Origin: Planctomycetota bacterium
GTDB taxonomy: Bacteria; Planctomycetota; Brocadiia; SM23-32
NCBI GenBank assembly: GCA_018334735.1
Contig: JAGXLK010000096.1
Location: 1-7,388 of the forward strand
DNA length: 7,388 bases
Direction of reading: 5' to 3'
The notes under the pieces are model-generated. The model had not been told where the DNA came from. It saw only the letters and a list, made by a program, of their open reading frames with translations, and searched no databases. Of the stretch, positions 1 through 5,356 are shown piece by piece. A program made the position numbers and the translations under genes. The number at the start of each line of letters is the position of its first letter. Within the stretch, counting starts at the first letter, position 1.

Positions 1-2129
1 CTGTCGGCCAGTTCTTTGGTTTTGTCCGTCCCGTACGACCGCCGGAAATGGCGCAGGGATTCAGCGGCCTCTTTAAGACGCTGGTTTCGAAGCGCATCCT
101 CGAACAGATAGCGGTCGGCCGCCCCCACCGCATCGCATCCTGACCAACGCTCGCGCAATGTCGACAGTTCATTCAGTGCCCCTTTGTCACCGAGCACCGA
201 ATGGCGCAGCAGCAATGCGTAGAGCTCGCATCGACAGGCCCGGTCAGCCAGTTGCTTCTTTTTCGGCTCTGTCAGATTGCTATCTGACTCTGTTCTTTTC
301 TTCAGTCTCGTGCTCAGGGCCTGCAATCGCCGCGCCAGTTTGGCCGCCTGCTCTCTGTCTGATGGCGCGGTTCGGCGGGCAAGTTTGTACTCCTGCTCCA
401 GCGCCAGAAAGTCCGCCATCAAACCGGTGTATTTTTGCGACTTGATCTGTCCGTAACTCTCCACCGCGCGCCGGGCCCATCTCTTGAACTGCTGATCCGA
501 GTCGGCCTCGCGGGCAAGCGCCGCGCACCGGGCCCCGATCGCAAGCTGCCACCGGTCGGCATCATTGTCTTCGTCCCAATTGGTAGCCAGCACCGACAGC
601 GCATCCACAAAAGCCTTCCGATATTTCCGGACGGATGTATTGCCTCCCGCCAGCGCCGATTCCAGCATTCGATCGCATATTCTCGCGCGTTCCAATGCGG
701 CTGCTTTCGCCAGGGAGTGTGAAGGATAGTTCCTGGAGAGTTTTTCGTAAGCTTCGGTTGCTTGAAGGCGCTTCCCCTGTTTCGCTTTCGCACGCCCGAT
801 TATCCAGAGCGTCTCCGGGACAATCGGATTACGTCCGTCTCTGTCCTGTTTCTTCGCCCGTTCTGCCAGGTCGATGGCTTTTTGCAGATCTCGGCGCAAA
901 TCGTGCCGCTGCTTGCTATCAGGCCTGGAAGTTCCGCCGGAATCTCCCCGAGAAAGTCGGTGGGCCGCCAGGAGAACAAGAACCGAAGGGGGAGCGTTAT
1001 TTATCTGCTTCTGCGACCAACGCCTGAGAAACAGCTTCGCCACCAGCGCCCGCGACGAGGGAGACCTGTGCCGGCTGAGGAAATCTCGGAGCGCCTCGTC
1101 CAGCCTGTTCCGCACCCGTTCGGCATCCGCGTCTTCACGCTTAATTTCCCGGCTGTAGAAACGTTCGTGGAACATCATAGCCCGCACGTCGATCAGAGTT
1201 TTCGGATCCGGTTTCGGGGACAGAGCCTGATATTTGGCCACGGCCTCGACTGCCTGGCGGAACGCCGCCGGCGTGCCGGGAGAGTCAGCGTCGGCCCAGG
1301 CCGAATCGGACCCCGCAAAATCAATTCTGGCACGAGCCAGCTCGAAAAACACCTTTTCCCGTAAATCAGCACTGGAAGGCTGTCCCGCCAGCTGCGACAG
1401 CAGTCGGACAGCCTTTTTGTGCTTTCCTTTTTCTCGCAGGCAGGAGCCTTTCAGCAGTTGCAGTCGTTGCCGGGGAGAACCAGCCGAAAAAGCTGAAACC
1501 ATCTTTTCAACGTCGGCGATCGTCTTTTCCAGAAGGCGTATCCGCTCCGATCCTTCCGCAGTTGCCCGCGCCTTCCAGTAGCGGGTAAACGCCCTTTGCC
1601 AGCGCAATTGCCAGCCGAGACGCTCCAGTCTCGGGGCAAGGTTAACTTCACGCGCCGAATCATCTTCGGCCCATTTCTGGCGACGCTTCAAATCGGTCTG
1701 GATTTCTTCCAGTTCCTTGAGGGACTCCGACAGCAACAGGCAGAGTTTTTGTCGCTGCTCAGAGGTTGAAAGCGATAGTTTCATGCGGGCGATCACAGGG
1801 CGTCCCCGTCGCATACCAAGTATATCTGCCATCCTGAGGCGCACGCTGAACCAGTCCACAATCGCCTCTTCCCGCGCGGCCTGTCCCGGGCGAGGCGAGT
1901 GCACTTTTTCTTTTATGGATGCGGCGCTTTTGCGCGCACGTTCGACAGCTTCCCGCAATAGTTTCTCGCGCCGTTTACCTTCGGCCTCATCGCTTTCAGC
2001 GAGGAGTCTCTCTATGGCTGCTTCACCCGGGAAATTTTGCTCTTCGGCCCGACTCACCGGACCGCAAAGAAAAACGGGCAGGAGCACGGCCACCAGCACC
2101 ACAAATTTTCGCCCGAGCCCTCCATTCAT
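1..2129 (-). CDS. Secreted, helix-rich TPR-like protein (partial, C-terminus beyond the window)
   Basis: Reading the minus strand from the ATG at 2129 gives 709 sense codons with no stop before base 1, so the gene runs off the left edge. Residues 1-28 look like a Sec signal peptide: MNGGLGRK, a hydrophobic stretch VVLVAVLLPVFL, then VSRA followed by EE as the likely cleavage site. No convincing lipobox is seen. The rest is charged, Arg/Leu/Ala/Glu-rich and strongly helical. Two segments resemble tetratricopeptide repeats: about 221-250 (SCLREKGKHKKAVRLLSQL) and 437-470 (IGRAKAKQGKRLQATEAYEK, then a short tail with NYP). No catalytic motif is visible. The start overlaps the stop of the preceding exbD gene as ATGA, implying translational coupling and the same operon. 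I infer a periplasmic scaffold or adaptor of the ExbB/ExbD/vWA complex. The specific function is unknown. The reading frame is well supported; the TPR assignment is moderate. Confidence 0.85.
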   Translation of the reverse strand, partial: MNGGLGRKFVVLVAVLLPVFLCGPVSRAEEQNFPGEAAIERLLAESDEAEGKRREKLLREAVERARKSAASIKEKVHSPRPGQAAREEAIVDWFSVRLRMADILGMRRGRPVIARMKLSLSTSEQRQKLCLLLSESLKELEEIQTDLKRRQKWAEDDSAREVNLAPRLERLGWQLRWQRAFTRYWKARATAEGSERIRLLEKTIADVEKMVSAFSAGSPRQRLQLLKGSCLREKGKHKKAVRLLSQLAGQPSSADLREKVFFELARARIDFAGSDSAWADADSPGTPAAFRQAVEAVAKYQALSPKPDPKTLIDVRAMMFHERFYSREIKREDADAERVRNRLDEALRDFLSRHRSPSSRALVAKLFLRRWSQKQINNAPPSVLVLLAAHRLSRGDSGGTSRPDSKQRHDLRRDLQKAIDLAERAKKQDRDGRNPIVPETLWIIGRAKAKQGKRLQATEAYEKLSRNYPSHSLAKAAALERARICDRMLESALAGGNTSVRKYRKAFVDALSVLATNWDEDNDADRWQLAIGARCAALAREADSDQQFKRWARRAVESYGQIKSQKYTGLMADFLALEQEYKLARRTAPSDREQAAKLARRLQALSTRLKKRTESDSNLTEPKKKQLADRACRCELYALLLRHSVLGDKGALNELSTLRERWSGCDAVGAADRYLFEDALRNQRLKEAAESLRHFRRSYGTDKTKELAD

Positions 2130-2608
2130 TCGTTCGCCTCCGGAGGCGCAAAGGTTACCGCTTCGAATCCCGCCACGGAGGCGGCGTTGAACACTTCAAT
2201 CACGTAAGCCCACCGGACGTCCCGATCCGCGTGGATAATGACAGGCACGTCGGGATCGTCTATTCTCCGGGCGCGGCCGACGAGGGCGCCTTTCACTTCG
2301 CTCACATCGGCGGTCAGTTGTCCGTCGTCTATCCGGTACCGCACATCTCTGTTGAACTCGCCGGCGGGGGTCAGGGAGATATGGATCGGCAGCAGTATGC
2401 TCTGCTTTCCGCCCGAGGACGGGACGGGCGTCATGAGCTGTTTCTCGGGTTTCTGGAAGGTGCTCGTCAGCAAGAAATACAGCAGAAGCAGAAAAGTGAC
2501 ATCGATGAGCGGGGTGAGCGGCAGCGAGGCGCGCCAGCGTTCCCGCAGGGAGGGCAAAGAATCTCGCAGGTTGGGGGCGCGTTCCTCTACGCTTTCTTCA
2601 GTCGTCAT
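2126..2608 (-). CDS. ExbD/TolR-family biopolymer transport protein (second copy)
   Basis: This 160-residue protein has the ExbD/TolR plan: a cytoplasmic N-terminus, one transmembrane helix and a small periplasmic domain. The diagnostic LPLTPLIDVTFLLLLYFLL spans about residues 29-47. Asp36 is the expected proton-carrying residue, equivalent to the essential Asp25 of E. coli ExbD. The periplasmic part ends with the typical ExbD stretch HADRDVRWAYVIEVFNAAS (about 126-144), followed by AGFEAVTFA. Its cytoplasmic tail (about 28 residues, charged) is clearly longer than that of its neighbour. The start overlaps the end of the first exbD by 11 nt, its Shine-Dalgarno is weak, and its stop overlaps the start of the TPR gene by 4 nt, so coupled translation is likely. 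By family knowledge it pairs with ExbB to use proton motive force. It probably forms a dimer, perhaps mixed with the other ExbD. Confidence 0.93.
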   Translation of the reverse strand: MTTEESVEERAPNLRDSLPSLRERWRASLPLTPLIDVTFLLLLYFLLTSTFQKPEKQLMTPVPSSGGKQSILLPIHISLTPAGEFNRDVRYRIDDGQLTADVSEVKGALVGRARRIDDPDVPVIIHADRDVRWAYVIEVFNAASVAGFEAVTFAPPEANE

Positions 2609-3140
2609 TCTTGCGGTCTCCCGGGTTCTGGCCGCTGGAGTTTTTTTCGCCCCTGGTCGTCAGGCTCATTATCTCGATCCCCGCATTCGACGCGGCCTGC
2701 ATAACGGGCTGGACATCCCCGTAACGAATGTCCCTGTCGGCCCGGATCTCCACCCAGAAATCCGAAACACCCCGGCTGTCCGCCTGCGCTCTGCGACTTT
2801 CCAGCAGGCCGACAAGCGTGGCAATTGCATCGGGGCGGCCGACCTCCACTCTATCAACGCCGATCTGATACCGGTCAGCCAGACTTGAAAGAGCCGGATC
2901 CCGCCCCTCCATCCGGTTTCCGTATTGATTAAGCACGTTCACCGTGACGTGGTTGAGTCGTTTCTGGTCCTCGGGCAGCTGCGAGGATACATTTTCCTGG
3001 GGGGCAGGCAGCAGCAAATCGGGGAGTTCCCTTCCGGCGAGTTGGGTCGCCAGAAGAAAAAAGATGATCAACAGAAACGTGCAGTCAATCAAGGGCGTCA
3101 GCGGCAGGTTCAGATTTCTTCTGGTATCTTTTTTATACAT
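2598..3140 (-). CDS. ExbD/TolR-family biopolymer transport protein (first copy)
   Basis: This 180-residue protein has a short basic cytoplasmic N-terminus (MYKKDTRRNLN), then LPLTPLIDCTFLLIIFFLLA at residues 12-31. Asp19 is at the conserved proton-transfer position of ExbD/TolR. The periplasmic domain closes with WVEIRADRDIRYGDVQPVMQ (129-148) and AASNAGIEIMSL, the usual ExbD C-terminal fold. A hydrophilic tail follows (to 180). I chose the ATG at 3140 because AGGAA lies at 3151-3147 with good spacing. A TTG at 3173 would add 11 residues but lacks a ribosome-binding site and gives an atypical N-terminus. The gene starts 57 nt after exbB and overlaps the second exbD by 11 nt. The two ExbDs differ outside the core motif, so this is an old duplication rather than a recent one. 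Confidence 0.93.
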   Translation of the reverse strand: MYKKDTRRNLNLPLTPLIDCTFLLIIFFLLATQLAGRELPDLLLPAPQENVSSQLPEDQKRLNHVTVNVLNQYGNRMEGRDPALSSLADRYQIGVDRVEVGRPDAIATLVGLLESRRAQADSRGVSDFWVEIRADRDIRYGDVQPVMQAASNAGIEIMSLTTRGEKNSSGQNPGDRKNDD

Positions 3141-3146
3141 TAATTT

Positions 3147-3151
3147 TTCCT
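3147..3151 (-). promoter_or_regulatory. Ribosome-binding site that fixes the first exbD start
   Basis: On the minus strand AGGAA ends seven bases before the ATG at 3140 (AGGAAAAATTAATG). It supports this ATG over the upstream in-frame TTG at 3173. Confidence 0.6.
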
Positions 3152-3197
3152 GCTTGCAGTATTGCTCGCCCAAAAAAAGAGACGGAATTTGGATGCA

Positions 3198-3824
3198 TCA
3201 CGCAGCACCTCGCTCGGATTTCTGGGTCTCGGCAATCAACTCATCAACCGACAGAATCGCGTCGTTCGTAATATCCTCGATACGGTTGCGCAGGGCGGCA
3301 TAGACACAAAGGGACGGAATCGCGACCACCAGACCGAGCATGGTGGTCACCAGCGCCACGCCGATATCACCGGCCAGCAGTCGGGGATCCGGCGACCCGG
3401 AATCGACAATTTGAAAAAACGCTCCGATCATACCCCAGACCGTCCCCAGAAGTCCCAGCATCGGCGCGACGTTGCCGATGACGTTCAGCCATTCGATCGA
3501 GCGCATCAGCCCCGATACCCTGTGTTCGGCGGTATCCATCAGTTTTTTCTCCATATCGCGACGGCCACCTCCCGCGCGGCGGAACGTGTTGCGAACAAGA
3601 TGACTGAAGAAATCCCCGTTATCGGCCACCTTTTTGATCGCCCGCGAATACTCTTTGCGCGAAAAAAGGGATTTCACCCGGCGGTAGACGTCCTCCGGGA
3701 ACAGATTCTTGCGTCTGAGACGCAAGAACGATCGCACCATAATTCCCATGGAGATAACGCTCAGTATCCAGATCAGGATGCCTATGGGGCCCCCCTTCAC
3801 GAATAGAAGATCAAGATAATACAT
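3198..3824 (-). CDS. MotA/TolQ/ExbB-family proton channel protein
   Basis: This 208-residue protein has the three-helix ExbB/TolQ topology: TM1 about 12-30, a long cytoplasmic loop (31-112), TM2 about 113-138 and TM3 about 154-177. The second helix carries NVAPMLGLLGTVWGMIGAFF (118-137), closely matching the GLFGTVWG core of E. coli ExbB. Thr128 falls at the channel threonine. The third helix has VALVTTMLGLVVAIP, with Thr161 at the position of the second conserved channel threonine. In characterised systems ExbB/TolQ forms a pentameric ring around an ExbD/TolR dimer and turns proton flow into movement of a partner. A strong ribosome-binding site (AAAGGA, 3838-3833, 8-nt spacing) precedes the ATG. 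The gene sits between the vWA partner and two exbD genes with 57-nt gaps on either side. The N-terminal periplasmic segment is very short, which is closer to TolQ-like or short ExbB forms. Confidence 0.95.
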   Translation of the reverse strand: MYYLDLLFVKGGPIGILIWILSVISMGIMVRSFLRLRRKNLFPEDVYRRVKSLFSRKEYSRAIKKVADNGDFFSHLVRNTFRRAGGGRRDMEKKLMDTAEHRVSGLMRSIEWLNVIGNVAPMLGLLGTVWGMIGAFFQIVDSGSPDPRLLAGDIGVALVTTMLGLVVAIPSLCVYAALRNRIEDITNDAILSVDELIAETQKSERGAA

Positions 3825-3881
3825 GTTCTACGTCCTTTCTTTGAACTTCTGGCAAAACACACTTCACTTCACGCAGTTTCC

Positions 3882-4823
3882 TCACCGTCGATCACGCTCC
3901 ACCCTCACAAATTTCCCTCCGGTCTCCCGAGCGATACGGTGAAGTATCCCGGCCGCCGCACTGCGGTTACCGTAAAGGTAGGTGTTGATCCGAACGGTCT
4001 CACGACTGTTGAGTTTTCTGATCGTCCGCATGACCCGAGCATCATCTGGAAACGCCCCGTCGGTGAGCAAACAGATCAATTTGGACCTTCCTCCGCCCCG
4101 GCGCAGGACGCCGAACGCACGCGCAATGGCCGCTATCGGTTCGGTGCGGCCCGACGGCTCAACCCGCGAGAGAAACTTCGCGGCCGCGGTCTTCGTCTGA
4201 CGCGTGACCCCCGCCAGGCCGCGTCCCGGACCTGCCAGCGGGCGACCACCGGCAAATAAAATGATGTAAAACCTCTGCTCCTCACCGAGTCGCCCGATCG
4301 AGCGGAGCATCTCCTCCTGGATTTTCCCGAAAGAACCTTTGAGCGATGAGGAAAAATCGATCAGGTAAACAACATCATCCGCGCGGGATTTTGCCCCGAA
4401 AAAAGTCGCGCTGCGGGGCACCGGGGCGCTATCTTGAACCGGCAGATCGGAAGGGGATGACCTTGTCTCCTCCAACTTTTTCCATACCTCATCTTTCTCG
4501 TCGCGCGAGGATTCGGGGTCGGTTTCCGCTCCGTCGGCCCAACGCGGCTTTATCCCTTCGCTATCCGGCACCGATTCGTCCTCCGCCGAAGTATTCTTGC
4601 TGATTATCTTTGTACGCATCGGTCTCGGTTTGATCTTGGGCGGAATGGGCGGAGCTGAACGGCTGGAGTATTTTGCCACCGTATCGTCACGGGATTTGCG
4701 TGGGGCTGGCCGGAACAGAGCCGTTGCCAGCAGCAGGGCCAGTCCGACGTGCAAGGCCACACTCAGCCCCCACGGCATATACCGTTCCCACCAGTTCATT
4801 GATGTCTCTGTATCTTTGACCAT
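3882..4823 (-). CDS. Inner-membrane protein with TonB-like N-terminal anchor and periplasmic vWA domain
   Basis: This is a 313-residue protein. Residues 1-17 are cytoplasmic, and one transmembrane helix spans about 18-37. It contains PWGLSVALHVGLALLLATAL, whose S21-x3-H25 reproduces the Ser/His motif that TonB uses to contact ExbB/ExbD (SVCIH in E. coli TonB, also after a PW). A basic, Pro-rich stretch follows (38-75: PPIPPKIKPRP), then an acidic linker (76-135), then a vWA domain (about 148-310). The MIDAS metal site looks complete: D156-F-S158-S-S160, T227 and D255 in LLTDGA. No TonB C-terminal domain is present. It precedes exbB by 57 nt, the slot expected for the force-transducing partner. 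I infer it replaces TonB/TolA and links the motor to a protein ligand in the periplasm. The ATG at 4823 directly follows a TAA in another frame. An alternative ATG at 4799 (residue 9) with AGAGA upstream is equally plausible. Confidence 0.92.
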   Translation of the reverse strand: MVKDTETSMNWWERYMPWGLSVALHVGLALLLATALFRPAPRKSRDDTVAKYSSRSAPPIPPKIKPRPMRTKIISKNTSAEDESVPDSEGIKPRWADGAETDPESSRDEKDEVWKKLEETRSSPSDLPVQDSAPVPRSATFFGAKSRADDVVYLIDFSSSLKGSFGKIQEEMLRSIGRLGEEQRFYIILFAGGRPLAGPGRGLAGVTRQTKTAAAKFLSRVEPSGRTEPIAAIARAFGVLRRGGGRSKLICLLTDGAFPDDARVMRTIRKLNSRETVRINTYLYGNRSAAAGILHRIARETGGKFVRVERDRR

Positions 4824-4903
4824 TTATCTCGGATTCCTGCTATTCGATGATTCTGACCCATCTGGATTTTCCCGCATCCAAAATCGCGCCCTGGGGTTCC
4901 TGA

Positions 4904-5007
4904 GCCCTGAAAGGGCAACACATAATAGCCCGGGGTGCAGAGGGCTGAAGACCCTCGGAGCCCTGGGTTGACGGTGCAGAGGAAAATATAGTGGGCTGAA
5001 GGCCCAC
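4904..5007. repeat. Cluster of short hairpins, two with a CTGAAG-type loop
   Basis: There are three palindromes in about 100 bp. 4904-4916 is GCCCT-GAA-AGGGC. 4940-4956 is GAGGG-CTGAAGA-CCCTC. 4991-5007 is GTGGGC-TGAAG-GCCCAC, a perfect 6-bp stem. The last two share the form (stem)GGGCTGAAG(R)CCC. Each is preceded, directly or after about 8 nt, by GGTGCAGAGG, which occurs as a perfect direct repeat at 4934-4943 and 4973-4982. The pattern looks like a dispersed REP-type intergenic element. Copy number in the genome cannot be judged from one window. Confidence 0.6.
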
Positions 5008-5043
5008 CATAAATTTGTTCCCCAAAACACCTTGTCAGAAGCA

Positions 5044-5253
5044 GACTGAACTTCAGCCGGAGGCCGGGGTTCAGAACGCGGCTCAATTCCCCGGAGGTTA
5101 CAGGCGCATTTGCATTTTCCGGCAATTGTCCGCCTCAAGTCCAGTTTCGCCCGCCGATGGCGGGCTCTGCTGAACTCGAGTCTCCGTTTCCCGGCGAGCG
5201 GACTGGACTTCAGCGCCGCTCTTGCGGGGCTGGAGTTCAGAACGCGGCCCAAT
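5044..5253. repeat. Two-copy direct repeat with internal and intervening hairpins
   Basis: Copy A runs 5044-5087 and copy B 5201-5253. Both begin with GACTGRACTTCAG (5044-5056 and 5201-5213, 12 of 13 identical). Both end with GTTCAGAACGCGGCYCAAT (5069-5087 and 5235-5253, 18 of 19 identical). The middle differs but is palindromic in both: CCGG-AGG-CCGG in A, and CAGC-g-CCGC-TCTT-GCGG-g-GCTG at 5211-5232 in B. Between them lies a perfect 7-bp hairpin, GCCCGCC-GAT-GGCGGGC (5149-5165), flanked by the inverted pair AAGTCCAGT (5137-5145) and ACTGGACTT (5202-5210). Conserved ends with variable palindromic centres suggest related structured elements rather than chance. Confidence 0.6.
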
Positions 5254-5356
5254 GTGGCGAATCGACTATTCCCCGGGCACAGGATCGGGGAGATCTTTGA
5301 TTTCTGGCACTCCTTGAACAACGTACACAAGCCCGCTCAGCGGCGCCATCGTTCCA

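Larger units (their letters stand above)
4824..5356. other. 533-bp non-coding gap rich in palindromes
   Basis: This lies between the stop of the binding-protein gene and the start of the vWA gene. Several frames are open on both strands, but their translations are compositionally odd, Arg/Pro/Ser-rich, and run through the hairpins and repeats, so I find no credible gene. It contains the hairpin groups listed separately, plus CCCCG-N10-CGGGG at 5271-5290, about 66 nt downstream of the TAG at 5357. No hairpin is followed by a clear U-tract in the minus-strand transcript, so I do not call an intrinsic terminator. I see no convincing -35/-10 pair ahead of the vWA gene. Whether the binding protein shares a transcript with the motor genes cannot be decided from sequence alone. 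Confidence 0.7.

Noticed and set aside
762..1364. Plus-strand open frame of 200 codons
   Set aside because: It is antisense to the continuous 709-codon minus-strand frame, with no family features and atypical composition.
1919..2704. Plus-strand open frame of 261 codons
   Set aside because: It lies antisense to the well-supported exbD genes and the start of the TPR gene. It is a GC-driven shadow frame with no recognisable domain.
3141..3173. TTG start at 3173 for the first exbD
   Set aside because: There is no ribosome-binding site before it, and the ATG at 3140 has AGGAA at good spacing and a typical short ExbD N-terminus.
2126..4823. Zorya-type phage defence (ZorA/ZorB) reading of the motor genes
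   Set aside because: The small motor subunits are ExbD/TolR-like without a MotB/OmpA peptidoglycan-binding domain. The channel protein lacks the long ZorA tail, and no helicase or nuclease gene is present.
5271..5290. CCCCG-N10-CGGGG hairpin as a terminator of the binding-protein gene
   Set aside because: The stem is short, the loop is large, and no U-tract follows in the minus-strand transcript.
4824..5330. Minus-strand open frame of 168 codons whose TAA touches the ATG of the vWA gene
   Set aside because: It crosses all the hairpins and direct repeats. Its translation is Arg/Pro/Ser-rich with no domain, and overlapping frames are equally open. The stop/start contact looks accidental.
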